Below, in pieces: positions 8,139 through 17,677 of a stretch of 33,332 bases of DNA. The notes below the pieces were generated by a model, which ran no database searches, was not told where the DNA came from, and worked only from the letters and a program-made list of their open reading frames with translations. Position 1 is the stretch's first letter. Each line of letters opens with the position of its first letter. The position numbers were made by a program, and so were the translations under genes. Source of the DNA: Alphaproteobacteria bacterium (GTDB lineage Bacteria; Pseudomonadota; Alphaproteobacteria; Sphingomonadales; Emcibacteraceae). The stretch lies in assembly GCA_020446675.1 (NCBI GenBank), contig JAGREE010000029.1, forward strand, positions 1 through 33,332, read 5' to 3'.

Positions 8139-9818
8139 CTATTTTCTTTTTTCTTTCAGCCACTTTTTAAATTTCTCTGCGCTTTCAACCATATGTTCTC
8201 CCCAGGGTTCATTTTCGCTTTTCGCCAGAATTCTGGCTTTCTGCTGCCATCTAGGGTATTCATCGCCGAATGTCCAGAACGGCACCTTGGATAGAAAATA
8301 CCAGCTTTCAACACCTGATAGAGTGGATTGCATTAATGGGGCAGAAGCAGGTCCCATAACCAGGTCAAGACTTTGCATCATGGCTGTTGTGCCATCAAAA
8401 TCGTCTCTTAGGTCCAAATCTTTAAAGTTATGAATTTTAATGCCTGTTTTACTTTCCAGTTCATCCAGTTCAGCCTGGCAGTCACCGTATTGAACATTGA
8501 CAAAATTGACATTTTTTTGTTTCAGAATAGGCACCCAATCCATCAGCTCAGCATAATTTCGCGCTCTATTGGCAAAGCGAACACCGCTGCGCCAGGCAAT
8601 GCCGACGGAAATATCATGTGGGAGTTTTGCGACTTTTTTGCGCCAGTGGTCAATTTTTTCTTTTGTTGGGATAAGTATTGGGTCTGAATTAAGCTCTATA
8701 TCCTCATATTTTTTCCAATAATATCTGGCAACCTCGCCAGCCGTACATTGGTAGTCAAATTCACTGACGTTAAAATCCGGGAAAGTCATAAACTCAATAT
8801 CCAGTTCCCTGTTTGCCTTAAACATATATCGCTCGACCTGTGCTTCGGGGAAGCTGTTTCTGAACAGTGGTAACAGCCTTTTCTGACAGGCAATACCAAC
8901 CTTATCGGCGTCGCGTATAAGATTTTTATAAAGCCAGGAAAATAATATTTCGTCACCGATCCCCTGTTCTGCAAAAATAAATATTTTTTTCCCCGTCAAG
9001 TCTTCACCGTTCCAGTAAGGGATGTTGTTATGTTTTACCGTTAGATCGAAATTATTTCCATAATGGCTCCAGCGGTATTCGTCCCATCCTTCCTTAAACC
9101 TTTTGGTCTGAAGTAACAGGTTTGATAAAAACATGTGCTGATACATTGTATTAGGCGATAATTTGATAGAAGTTCGAATTGCTTCTTCTGCCTTATCAAT
9201 TTGGCCAACAGAAAAATAGGATGGTGCAATATTATTCAGTGCCTGGTCATTCCGGGGGTTTATTTTCAGGCACTCCTCATAAAATATTATGGCATGCCCG
9301 GGACCATCTCTAAAGGAGACTATGGATCCTAATGTATTCCAAAGCAGTTCGGAATGAGGAAAAATTGGAAGAACATCCTGCAGTAGTTCAATGGCTTCAT
9401 CGTATTTTCCATCCTCTCTAAGTGCTGTTGCATAATTATTATATCCAATTGGTTCGTTCGGTTTTAACGATATATAGATTTTATGAAATGCCTGAGCCAG
9501 ATCGAAAAAATTCATTCCCAGAGCAGCATTGCCAAGACTTGATACAATCCCCGGATCAGTTGGGTTGGCTTCCAGGGCATGGGTCATCAGCTGAAGGGCT
9601 GTATTTTTTTTGTCAATGTGGAAAAGACTATCGGCGACGATGACAAGAAGGTTCACATCCGTAGCATCAAACTTCCAAGCTTTTGTAAGATATTGTAATG
9701 CAGTTACATAATCTTTTTTCATATAAAAAGCATGTCCCTTCTTATATAATTTCCGATATTGCGCTGCATTTTTCGGAACGGGTATTTCGTTTTGGGCCGC
9801 TTTTTTTGCTTTTGTCAT
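8139..9818 (-). CDS. TPR glycosyltransferase, candidate flagellin glycosyltransferase FlmG
   Basis: A 559-residue two-part protein. Residues about 20-245 are tandem tetratricopeptide repeats; residues about 265-555 are a GT-B type glycosyltransferase domain with IFIFAEQGIGDE (280-290), SVGIAWRSG and VMGPASAPLM, as in TPR-linked transferases. FlmG of Caulobacter has this layout: its TPRs bind flagellin and its transferase domain loads pseudaminic acid onto flagellins. Here the gene sits beside flbT, flaF and flagellin 1 and close to the pse genes, and no Maf-type transferase is present, so the same role is a strong inference. The start is supported by AAGGTAA before the ATG. Other TPR transferases share the fold, so the symbol is withheld. 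Confidence 0.8.
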   Translation of the reverse strand: MTKAKKAAQNEIPVPKNAAQYRKLYKKGHAFYMKKDYVTALQYLTKAWKFDATDVNLLVIVADSLFHIDKKNTALQLMTHALEANPTDPGIVSSLGNAALGMNFFDLAQAFHKIYISLKPNEPIGYNNYATALREDGKYDEAIELLQDVLPIFPHSELLWNTLGSIVSFRDGPGHAIIFYEECLKINPRNDQALNNIAPSYFSVGQIDKAEEAIRTSIKLSPNTMYQHMFLSNLLLQTKRFKEGWDEYRWSHYGNNFDLTVKHNNIPYWNGEDLTGKKIFIFAEQGIGDEILFSWLYKNLIRDADKVGIACQKRLLPLFRNSFPEAQVERYMFKANRELDIEFMTFPDFNVSEFDYQCTAGEVARYYWKKYEDIELNSDPILIPTKEKIDHWRKKVAKLPHDISVGIAWRSGVRFANRARNYAELMDWVPILKQKNVNFVNVQYGDCQAELDELESKTGIKIHNFKDLDLRDDFDGTTAMMQSLDLVMGPASAPLMQSTLSGVESWYFLSKVPFWTFGDEYPRWQQKARILAKSENEPWGEHMVESAEKFKKWLKEKRK

Positions 9819-9946
9819 TTAATTACCTTCAATCGTCTTTATGATTATGCGGAAGCACGGAATAAAATAGGGTTTAACATATATTTTATTAATATTCTTT
9901 ATACAATATTAACCATTTAATTGTGAAATAGTGAATTGAAGTATAT

Positions 9947-9972
9947 TATCCTAAATGTATTTTAATAGGATA
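9947..9972 (+). promoter_or_regulatory. Inverted repeat in the flbT leader
   Basis: Arms TATCCTA (9947-9953) and TAGGATA (9966-9972) are perfect 7-base complements ending just before the flbT ribosome-binding site AGGAAG (9976-9981). It could be an operator or an RNA hairpin that limits flbT translation. AT-rich context makes chance possible. Confidence 0.3.
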
Positions 9973-9989
9973 TTAGGAAGAAAAATAAA

Positions 9990-10385
9990 ATGGCGCTGAA
10001 ACTATCATTAAAGCCAGGGGAAAAATTTGTTGTAAATGGTGCGGTCATTGTAAATGGTGACCGGCGCTCAACGTTGGTGCTTCAAAATAAAGCGTCACTT
10101 TTAAGAGAAAAAGACATTCTTCCTTCTGAGCAAGTCGATACTCCGGTTAAACATGTATATTTTCCAATCATGCTTATGTATATGGATCCGGCTGGATTTA
10201 ATAAATATCATGAGCAATTTGTCCTGAGAATGACAGAGTTTCTGGGTGTTGTTGAAGACCCCGAAACCAAACTGCTTTGTGTGGCCATTAGTAAAGATGT
10301 CATGGAAGGTGAGTTTTATAAAGCGCTTATGAAATGTAAAAAATTGTTTGAGTATGAAAATCTGAGATTAGCTAATGTCACTTAA
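9990..10385 (+). CDS. flbT: Flagellar biosynthesis repressor FlbT
   Basis: A 131-residue protein matching FlbT along its length: MALKLSLKPGEKFVVNGAVI, then LVLQNKASLLREKDIL, and the YFPIMLMYMDP segment. In Caulobacter FlbT lowers flagellin synthesis when assembly is incomplete by acting on the flagellin mRNA leader. The site AGGAAG precedes the ATG. It overlaps flaF by 11 bases, so the antagonist pair is co-translated. It lies just upstream of flagellin 1, whose leader can fold. Confidence 0.95.
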   Translation: MALKLSLKPGEKFVVNGAVIVNGDRRSTLVLQNKASLLREKDILPSEQVDTPVKHVYFPIMLMYMDPAGFNKYHEQFVLRMTEFLGVVEDPETKLLCVAISKDVMEGEFYKALMKCKKLFEYENLRLANVT

Positions 10386-10830
10386 TGCCTACCACAATGC
10401 CAGTAAAACAACTGAAACGCCGCAACAAACGGAATATCGACTGTTTGTTGAAGTTACCCGTGCCCTAATGGAGGCAAAAGGATTGGCAAAGACCGATCAG
10501 AAATTACATGATGCTCTTTATTGGAACAGACGTATGTGGTCAACTTTTGCGACAGATTGCGCAATTGAAGGAAACCAACTACCAAAAACACTTCGGGCGC
10601 AAATAATATCGCTATCCATATGGGTAGGTAAGCACAGCTCAAAAATTATCAGGGAAAATGAAGATATTCAGGCGCTTATCGATGTGAACAGAAGCGTAAT
10701 GGAAGGGCTTGCTATGCAGGAAAAAAATTCAGCTGCATTACAGGAACAGAATCAGCATCAACATTCATCTCAGGCCGCCGGATATACCCCTGAATCTTCA
10801 CCACATTCCAGGACTTCAATTAAGGTATAA
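10375..10830 (+). CDS. flaF: Flagellar biosynthesis regulator FlaF
   Basis: A 151-residue protein. The N-terminal 115 residues match FlaF, with LHDALYWNRRMWSTFATDC and a helical tail ending in NRSVMEGL. FlaF promotes flagellin production or secretion, acting opposite to FlbT. The last 35 residues are a Gln-, His- and Ser-rich low-complexity tail (QEQNQHQHSSQ) not typical of the core family. The start lies within the end of flbT. Confidence 0.92.
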   Translation: MSLNAYHNASKTTETPQQTEYRLFVEVTRALMEAKGLAKTDQKLHDALYWNRRMWSTFATDCAIEGNQLPKTLRAQIISLSIWVGKHSSKIIRENEDIQALIDVNRSVMEGLAMQEKNSAALQEQNQHQHSSQAAGYTPESSPHSRTSIKV

Positions 10831-10923
10831 TATGGTTAATTTCTGTTAACTATATTAATTTTTTAGTTGTAACTCATTATAATATATGATTTATTGAATT
10901 TATTAATGAAAAGGTTAATCTTG

Positions 10924-10938
10924 TTAACTTTTTGTTAA
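10924..10938 (-). promoter_or_regulatory. CtrA-type box upstream of flagellin 1
   Basis: Read on the minus strand this is TTAA-N7-TTAAC, an exact CtrA consensus including one more base at 10923. It lies 135-150 bases before the flagellin 1 ATG. A TATAAT-like hexamer at 10998-11003 could be the minus-10 region. No sigma-54 signature was found here, unlike flagellin 2. Further copies of (T/C)TGTTAAC occur at 10843, 10921 and 10988. Confidence 0.4.
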
Positions 10939-11029
10939 AGGGTTGTAGAATAATTTGGTCAGGTTAGTAGGTGTCAGAAAGACATTTTTGTTAACATTAT
11001 AATTGGCTGAAATAAATTCGGCGCTAACT

Positions 11030-11044
11030 GGAGCAAAATGCTCC
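11030..11044 (+). promoter_or_regulatory. Stem-loop in flagellin 1 leader, possible anti-Shine-Dalgarno switch
   Basis: GGAGCA (11030-11035) and TGCTCC (11039-11044) form a perfect 6-base stem with a three-base loop. The right-arm CTCC could instead pair with the ribosome-binding GGAG at 11062-11065. The two pairings exclude each other, so the leader could toggle access to the start. FlbT, encoded just upstream, is known in Caulobacter to act on a flagellin leader; a link is inference. Confidence 0.4.
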
Positions 11045-11073
11045 GTAACATACTCTAGAATGGAGATTAAGAT

Positions 11074-11895
11074 ATGGGTTTTTCCGTAAATACAAACGCA
11101 GGCGCGCTCGTAGCTCTGCAAAATCTTACTAAAACAAATTCACAATTAAATGTAACTCAAAGCAGAATTAACACTGGTCTTAAAGTGGCTGGTGCTAAGG
11201 ATGATGCGTCTATTTTTGCGATTGCACAAAAACAACGTGCTGAGCTTGGTGGTCTAAATGCCGTTAAATCAAGTCTTGATCGTGCAAGTGGTGCGCTTGA
11301 CGTTGCGATTGCTGGTGCAGAAGCCATTTCTGATCTTCTGATCCAGCTTAAAGAAAAAGCTGTTGCAGCTAAAGACTCTGGTAATGATGCTGCATCACGT
11401 GCTCTTCTGAACAATGACTTTGCACAGATTGCAGCGCAGATTGATACAATTGCCAGTAGCGCGACATTCAATGGTAAAAATACATTGAAGAAAACATCAC
11501 CTGATAACATCGTTGCGATTGTTAATGCAGATGCTTCTTCAAATATTACCATTACTGCTTCAGCTCTTGATGGTGCTACACTGTCTGTATCTAACCAGAC
11601 AATTACAACAAGTGCTGCTGCTGCGACTGCATTGACAAAAATCAATGCGGCTATTACAGCGGTTAACAACCAGCTATCAAAACTCGGTGCTGGTGGGAAA
11701 CGAGTTGAAATCGTGGCGGCGTTTACACAGAAACTTTCTGATGCCATCGAAGTTGGTATTGGTAATCTGGTTGACGCTGATTTGGCACGAGAAAGTGCGA
11801 ACTTACAGTCACTGCAGGTGAAACAACAACTTGGCTTACAAGCCTTGTCAATTGCGAACCAGGCTCCAGGAACTGTACTCTCGCTATTCCGTTAA
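11074..11895 (+). CDS. Flagellin 1
   Basis: Filament subunit, 273 residues. The N-terminal coiled-coil domain (MGFSVNTNAGALVALQNL, then SRINTGLKVAGAKDDAS) and the C-terminal one (LVDADLARESANLQSLQVK to LSLFR) are intact. The central region is short and rich in Ala, Ser, Thr and Ile, so the outer D2/D3 domains are essentially absent, as in many alphaproteobacteria. Ser and Thr there are plausible glycosylation sites for pseudaminic acid. GGAG at 11062-11065 is the ribosome-binding site. Flagellin 2 (minus strand, 17678-18508) is a close paralogue, and the pse genes lie between them. Confidence 0.97.
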   Translation: MGFSVNTNAGALVALQNLTKTNSQLNVTQSRINTGLKVAGAKDDASIFAIAQKQRAELGGLNAVKSSLDRASGALDVAIAGAEAISDLLIQLKEKAVAAKDSGNDAASRALLNNDFAQIAAQIDTIASSATFNGKNTLKKTSPDNIVAIVNADASSNITITASALDGATLSVSNQTITTSAAAATALTKINAAITAVNNQLSKLGAGGKRVEIVAAFTQKLSDAIEVGIGNLVDADLARESANLQSLQVKQQLGLQALSIANQAPGTVLSLFR

Positions 11896-11909
11896 TTGGT
11901 TATTTGATT

Positions 11910-11938
11910 TTTGGTGGGGTATTTTATACCTCACCAAA
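11910..11938 (+). promoter_or_regulatory. Stem-loop between flagellin 1 and flaG
   Basis: A 12-base stem (11910-11921 with 11927-11938, one G-U pair) follows the flagellin stop by about 15 bases. No T-run follows, so it looks more like a 3' mRNA-stabilising hairpin or leaky attenuator than a full terminator. This would let flagellin exceed flaG in the same transcript. Confidence 0.5.
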
Positions 11939-11978
11939 GTCATCAACTTAGCAATTCAGATAAGGAATAAAGATTATT

Positions 11979-12380
11979 ATGGTAGATGGAATTAACACAT
12001 ATGGTGGGGGCCTAACCGCTGCTCGTGTTATTCAGGATGCTGCCCTCCCTAAAAGAAATATAGGTGGTAGTACCACTGAAAATACTGAAGCTGCAAAATC
12101 GGTAAAGTTAAAAACCATTAATATACTTCTCAAGAATGATACAAGTCAAACTGGTGATTTTGTCAGTCAGGCGGAAGCCATACTGAATAAAGTGCTCACT
12201 TTGAAATCAGCAAATACAAAATTGAGTATTGATGTTGATGATGAATCAGGTTTGTTTGTTTATAAGAGTGTGGATAAAGAATCCGGTGAAGTTGTATCTC
12301 AATTTCCCACCGAAAAAGTGTTGGCTATAATTGCCAATTATCGCGATACAGAAGGACTTGTTATCGATGAGACTGCATAA
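11979..12380 (+). CDS. flaG: FlaG family protein
   Basis: A 133-residue protein. The C-terminal half has the FlaG pattern: LSIDVDDESGLFVYKSVD followed by SGEVVSQFPTEKVLAI, a small beta-strand unit of two hairpins. The N-terminal half is variable and polar. FlaG proteins are encoded beside flagellin genes and affect filament length in several bacteria. The gene lies 83 bases after flagellin 1, separated by a stem-loop, and ends at a clear terminator. Confidence 0.82.
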   Translation: MVDGINTYGGGLTAARVIQDAALPKRNIGGSTTENTEAAKSVKLKTINILLKNDTSQTGDFVSQAEAILNKVLTLKSANTKLSIDVDDESGLFVYKSVDKESGEVVSQFPTEKVLAIIANYRDTEGLVIDETA

Positions 12381-12418
12381 ATAAAAAGAGTTTAGAATGA
12401 CTACTAAAAATTATTAAG

Positions 12419-12453
12419 AACCTGCACGAATAATATTCCTGCAGGTTTTTTTA
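12419..12453 (+). terminator. Intrinsic terminator after flaG
   Basis: AACCTGCA (12419-12426) pairs with TGCAGGTT (12440-12447), followed by a run of T. It ends the flagellin 1-flaG transcript and sits before the convergent methyltransferase gene. Confidence 0.8.
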
Positions 12454-12471
12454 TTCTGAATATTTATGAGT

Positions 12472-13089
12472 TCATTTTTCTAACAGGAACCAGGTAATAT
12501 CATCCTGAGGGAACGAGGGATCACGTTTATAAGCAAAGCCATAATCAACCAGTTTCAGGTCTGAATAGGTTTCCATCAATTCCCCGCAAAAGTCTCTTTT
12601 AAATAGTCTTTCTGCATGACCACGGTAGCTAATTTCAACGGGGGTAGGGTTATAATATTCACATATCAGAATATATTTGTTTGAAGCATTATAAAGGGCT
12701 TCATATACATTTGGCAGCATTTCCGGGTTAATATGTATAAGCACTCCTTTAATGAGGGACAGGCTTACTTTTTTTTCAACTTTGAAATCAAAAATTGAAC
12801 TGTTGAACACATTCTTTTCACCCAGATGCCTGCATAATTCCGTTGCGGCTTTCTCATTAATTTCTATGCCAAACTGTTCCTGATGTGGGTAAAGGAGTTT
12901 TAAAGCTTTCAGGTTCATTCCTATATTGGCACCAAATTCAATCACCGAATCTAAATTGGATGCTGAATTAAGAGCTTTCGAGAAGAAATTAAGATTGGAA
13001 GCGAGCAACTCATCCCCCTTATTTCTGCCAATATAATCGTCGCCAAATTCACCGGCCCAAAATTTTTCCTGTTCGGTTTTATAACTCAT
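12472..13089 (-). CDS. Pseudaminic acid biosynthesis-associated methyltransferase
   Basis: A class I S-adenosylmethionine-dependent methyltransferase, 205 residues. The N-terminal pattern QEKFWAGEFGDDYIGRN and the binding motif SVIEFGANIGMNLKAL match the methylase family found with pseudaminic acid genes. The ATG at 13089 has GGAAAG seven bases upstream; a TTG 15 bases further up has no such site. It is last in the pseF-pseG-pseH-pseI operon, 23 bases after pseI. It may methylate the nonulosonic acid or its precursor, but the acceptor is not established from sequence. Confidence 0.82.
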   Translation of the reverse strand: MSYKTEQEKFWAGEFGDDYIGRNKGDELLASNLNFFSKALNSASNLDSVIEFGANIGMNLKALKLLYPHQEQFGIEINEKAATELCRHLGEKNVFNSSIFDFKVEKKVSLSLIKGVLIHINPEMLPNVYEALYNASNKYILICEYYNPTPVEISYRGHAERLFKRDFCGELMETYSDLKLVDYGFAYKRDPSFPQDDITWFLLEK

Positions 13090-13112
13090 ATTTTTTCTTT
13101 CCAAATGTCAGT

Positions 13113-14168
13113 TTATTCTATCAGCTCAAATCTAACCGGCGTACCTCGGTCTATATTTTTTCTAACTTTTTTACCAAGTATTTCGTCAAAATATTTTGGA
13201 GCAATACCAAATCCGGGTCGGATACTGCGCATATTTTCTTCAGTAATAATGTCGCCTTTTTTCAAATCCTCAACAAAATAAAGGGACCGCCTGAATTTCA
13301 AATTCTGTTCTTCTGCAGGTTTTCGATCATAGCTTGCCGTGCCAAGGGCATCCCACGCATTCCTGGTTTCGTCACATAATATTTTTAGCTGCTTATCCGT
13401 CAGTGAGAATGCGCTATCGGGTCCTTCATGATCATCGTCAAGCTTAAAATGTTTTTCAATGACAGACGCGCCTAGAGCGACTGATGAAACTGCAACGGTC
13501 GTGCCTAAAGTATGATCCGAAAGGCCGGCGATAACATCAAAACGTTTTTCTATATCCGCAATTGTTCTTAAATTCGACTGATTGACGGGGGCCGGATAGC
13601 TGCTGATACAGTGAAGCAGGCATAGCTGATTGCAGCCAAATTTTCTGGCCGTTTCGACCGCAAGCGTAATTTCCTGCTCATCGGCCATTCCAGTGGACAT
13701 AATCATAGGTTTTCCTGTTTTGGCCACTTTCCTGATCAGCGGAATATCGACAAGCTCAAATGACGCAATTTTATAGGCTGGAGTATTCAGGCTTTCCAGT
13801 AAATCAACGGCCGTATGATCAAATGGACTGCTGAAAAGTGTTATGCCCACCGCTTTGGCTTTATCAAACAAGGTCTGATGCCATTCAAATGGGGTTTCCG
13901 CCCATTTATAAAGTTTGTGAAGGCTATAGCCATCCCAAAGACCGCCATCACTGATCATGAAATCCTCATTTTCACAGTCAATGGTTATTGTATCAGCGGT
14001 ATAGGTTTGGATTTTAACGGCATCCGCCCCAGCTTCCTTAGCTGCCTCAATGGATTTTAATGCGCGGTCAATTGATCCGTTATGATTGGCGGAAAGTTCG
14101 GCAATAATATAAGGGGGGTAATCAGGCCCAATTTTCCGTCCGGCTATTTCAATAAATTTCTGTGTCAT
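13113..14168 (-). CDS. pseI: Pseudaminic acid synthase PseI
   Basis: A 351-residue NeuB-family enzyme that condenses phosphoenolpyruvate with 2,4-diacetamido-2,4,6-trideoxy-L-altrose to give pseudaminic acid. The N-terminal barrel has IIAELSANHNGSIDRAL and DAVKIQTYTADTITID; the C-terminal SAF antifreeze-like domain (about 285-351) has RSLYFVEDLKKGDIITEENM and RSIRPGFGIAPKY. The length fits. Its ATG overlaps the pseH stop by 4 bases. The NeuB sialic and legionaminic synthases are related, but adjacent pseG, pseH and pseF support the PseI assignment. Confidence 0.95.
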   Translation of the reverse strand: MTQKFIEIAGRKIGPDYPPYIIAELSANHNGSIDRALKSIEAAKEAGADAVKIQTYTADTITIDCENEDFMISDGGLWDGYSLHKLYKWAETPFEWHQTLFDKAKAVGITLFSSPFDHTAVDLLESLNTPAYKIASFELVDIPLIRKVAKTGKPMIMSTGMADEQEITLAVETARKFGCNQLCLLHCISSYPAPVNQSNLRTIADIEKRFDVIAGLSDHTLGTTVAVSSVALGASVIEKHFKLDDDHEGPDSAFSLTDKQLKILCDETRNAWDALGTASYDRKPAEEQNLKFRRSLYFVEDLKKGDIITEENMRSIRPGFGIAPKYFDEILGKKVRKNIDRGTPVRFELIE

Positions 14169-14605
14169 TTCTTAGTATATATCAGCATATTGTTAATACA
14201 TTCTTTTTGAACGAAGCCACATTTTTCAAAGAGAGTGATGCTTGCTTTATTGTCCGGCTTTATTTTTGCTATGATCGTGTCAAATTTCCATTCTTTTCTG
14301 ATTTCATCTATTGCAAGAGTAAGTGTTTTTAATGCCAATCCCTGTCCTCTGAAAGCGGGATTTAAATTTATCGAAACAATTAAATCCTGATTTTCGCGAT
14401 CAAATCTTACCACGCCTACTTTGTTAATTTCTTTTTCTAAAATAAAGAGCCTTAACTCTTTGTTGTTTAATGCTTTTTCCAGCCAATTAACATGATTTTC
14501 AAAATTGATCTCTTGCGTATCAATTGACATTTGTCTGGTAATTATATCATTGCGCCAGATAAATATGTCCCTGCCATCTTCCCTGGTTGCTTTACGTAAT
14601 TTCAT
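14165..14605 (-). CDS. pseH: PseH-type GNAT acetyltransferase
   Basis: A 146-residue GNAT N-acetyltransferase, proposed to acetylate the 4-amino group of the UDP-sugar in the pseudaminic acid route. The acetyl-CoA loop is seen in NPAFRGQGLALKTL, followed by the usual NKASITLFEKCGF. It lies between pseG and pseI, overlapping pseI by 4 bases, and AGGGGA precedes the start. Sequence alone does not separate PseH from related sugar N-acetyltransferases, but the context is clear. Confidence 0.88.
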   Translation of the reverse strand: MKLRKATREDGRDIFIWRNDIITRQMSIDTQEINFENHVNWLEKALNNKELRLFILEKEINKVGVVRFDRENQDLIVSINLNPAFRGQGLALKTLTLAIDEIRKEWKFDTIIAKIKPDNKASITLFEKCGFVQKECINNMLIYTKK

Positions 14606-14627
14606 TTAATTCCCCTGCTGGAAGATA

Positions 14628-15731
14628 TCATATAACCATTTTGGATTTGAGACTAGAAACAATTTTTTCAGCACCAGTACCGTCACAAATTTCGCCCGAT
14701 ATTTTTCGCAAATCGTTTATTCTTAAAGGGTTATCAAGAAGATCATATATCATTCCTGACAATTTATTTGCGGACAGGCTTTCTGCATTTCCTGCGTTGA
14801 TTATCGCGCCCTTTTTTTCCAGTGCATTTATTGTATCGCGCTGATTATCAGCAAGACAAACAACAATTGAAGGAAGAGCAAGACAGCATCTTTCCCATGT
14901 GGTTGTCCCACCGGCCCCAAGGGCAAGATCTGCGGATATCATCAAATCGGCCATTTTGTTTGTATTAATATGCAGTCTTACGTCAAGTGGACTTTTATCT
15001 ATAAAATTCTTAAGTTCGGCTTGATTTTGGTTTGACGGACCAATGACCAAATCAACACTGATTTTTTTTGGCGGATACAGCATCTCGCAGGCACGAAGCG
15101 CAATGAGAGAAATATTATCCGGATCACTTCCCCCGAAGGATATTAAAACTGTCTCTATCGATTTTCTTTGCTTCCTTTTTTTTAGGGCTGCTTGGTGCTT
15201 GGACGCAAAATCTTCACGAAGTAGAGCATATTGGGATCCCATAAATAACACACAGTTTTCAGGCACAAGGTCCTTATACCGTTTCCCATTGATGCCAAAT
15301 GTCTGATCCAGCAGGAAGTCGCAATCATGGTTACGATCAGCGAGATCATCAATAACGAAAATATTTTTTACATATTCCCTGGCAAGGTTATGCCAGTTTT
15401 GGTCCAAAGAATAATGATCGATAATGATCATGTCCGGTTTAAAATTACCGATACTCCCCAAGCAGTCATCAAAATCTTTTCTCTGATCAGCGACTGTCCA
15501 AATAGACATCGTCGAAGGGAACTGGTTAGCGTTTTTATAATCCACGGGCAGCAGGTCAGCCTGAAATCCATTCTTTTTTATAGTTTCTGCCATATTGCCC
15601 TTCAGGTCTTTACATAAAAAAAGGATTTCGCAACCGGATTTCTTTAATGCTGTTGCAAGCGTAAGGCAGCGCATGACATGACCCGTTCCGATTGTTGTGG
15701 ATGCGTCAGCGCGGATCAGTATTTTTTTCAT
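14628..15731 (-). CDS. pseG: UDP-sugar hydrolase PseG
   Basis: A 367-residue GT-B-fold hydrolase that removes UDP from the diacetamido-altrose intermediate. Hallmarks are IRADASTTIGTGHVMRCLTL at the N-terminus, with the catalytic His of GHVMRC, and LALGAGGTTTWERCCLALP in the nucleotide-binding half. The length is normal. Its ATG overlaps the pseF stop by 4 bases, showing tight coupling, and pseH follows after 22 bases. Confidence 0.94.
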   Translation of the reverse strand: MKKILIRADASTTIGTGHVMRCLTLATALKKSGCEILFLCKDLKGNMAETIKKNGFQADLLPVDYKNANQFPSTMSIWTVADQRKDFDDCLGSIGNFKPDMIIIDHYSLDQNWHNLAREYVKNIFVIDDLADRNHDCDFLLDQTFGINGKRYKDLVPENCVLFMGSQYALLREDFASKHQAALKKRKQRKSIETVLISFGGSDPDNISLIALRACEMLYPPKKISVDLVIGPSNQNQAELKNFIDKSPLDVRLHINTNKMADLMISADLALGAGGTTTWERCCLALPSIVVCLADNQRDTINALEKKGAIINAGNAESLSANKLSGMIYDLLDNPLRINDLRKISGEICDGTGAEKIVSSLKSKMVI

Positions 15732-16417
15732 TGCAAATTCGCTTTATAAAGGCGCTCTGCCCGTATCCAGTCCTCTTCAGTATCAATATCCTGTACAAGA
15801 TGTCTGGGGAGTATTACAGGAATTGATGCTTTTGAAAAAAATGGGACGTCAGCAAGAAAGGCATTCGGTCTGCCCCAGTAAAATTGCCCGGCATCATGAT
15901 AGGCTTCCTCAAGATCCTGTGAACGGGTCAGCAAATATTCAGGAGAGAACATTTCAATTCTTCCTTCTGAAATTTTTATGGCCCGCTGGATGGGAAATGA
16001 AAAACTGGTAACTGAAAGGACAAAGTCGGCATTTGCATTTTTTGACAGAAGATCAAGGCCAGATTTAATATCTGTTTCCCTGATAAAAGGAGCGGTTGCA
16101 TAAATACAGCACAGCAGATCAATGGAAATATTATTTTTTTTCAACCAGTTAATGGCATGTTTTATCACATCATTTGTGGTGGCGTAATCATCTGAAATCG
16201 TTGCGGGCCGGTCAAAGGGGACGTCTGCACCAGCGGCCAATGCCACTTTTTTTATCTTGGGACAATCAGTTGAGACAATGACCCGATCAAAACAATTACT
16301 TTTTATTGCAGCTTCAATTGAATAGGCAATAATCGGTTTACCTAAAAAATTACGGATATTTTTTCCGGGTATTCTTTTGCTTCCCCCTCTTGCTGGTATA
16401 AGGGCTATATTCCCCAT
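15728..16417 (-). CDS. pseF: Pseudaminic acid cytidylyltransferase PseF
   Basis: A 229-residue CMP-sugar synthetase that activates pseudaminic acid to CMP-pseudaminate, the donor for flagellin glycosylation. The CTP-binding N-terminus IALIPARGGSKRIPGKNIRN is diagnostic of the family, and FYWGRPNAFL in the C-terminal half is typical of PseF. AGGAAAA precedes the ATG. It is the first gene of the minus-strand operon, divergent from pseB across a 121-base spacer with no recognisable sigma-54 or CtrA site. Confidence 0.94.
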   Translation of the reverse strand: MGNIALIPARGGSKRIPGKNIRNFLGKPIIAYSIEAAIKSNCFDRVIVSTDCPKIKKVALAAGADVPFDRPATISDDYATTNDVIKHAINWLKKNNISIDLLCCIYATAPFIRETDIKSGLDLLSKNANADFVLSVTSFSFPIQRAIKISEGRIEMFSPEYLLTRSQDLEEAYHDAGQFYWGRPNAFLADVPFFSKASIPVILPRHLVQDIDTEEDWIRAERLYKANLQ

Positions 16418-16520
16418 TTTAATTTTTCCTCTATTTTTGCCATCTATAGCAGAAAAAGGTTTATAAAAACACTATTAAAGCTTTGTTATATATGATTTTT
16501 CATGTAAGCTACAGCGATAA

Positions 16521-17567
<1,047 letters not shown>

Positions 17568-17615
17568 TTTAAAAATTTTCTATGAAAATCTCATAAACTT
17601 ATTTAATTTAAAGAT

Positions 17616-17645
17616 CAGAAGGTTGATTTTTAAATCAACCTTCTG
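17616..17645. terminator. Bidirectional hairpin between pseB and flagellin 2
   Basis: Arms 17616-17629 and 17632-17645 are perfect 14-base complements (CAGAAGGTTGATTT and its reverse complement) around a two-base centre. It separates convergent pseB and flagellin 2. T-runs on either side are modest, so efficiency is uncertain. Confidence 0.65.
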
Positions 17646-17677
17646 TCTTTCGTCAGAATGCCCTTTTATGGTTTTTA

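Noticed and set aside
10843..10995. Repeated (T/C)TGTTAAC elements upstream of flagellin 1 as a dedicated repeat array
   Set aside because: Spacing is irregular and the spacer is very AT-rich; only the TTAA-N7-TTAAC arrangement is retained as a candidate site.
11157..11747. Long open frame on the minus strand inside flagellin 1
   Set aside because: It lies wholly within a certain flagellin gene, has Ala/Ser-rich composition typical of a mirrored flagellin frame, and matches no family.
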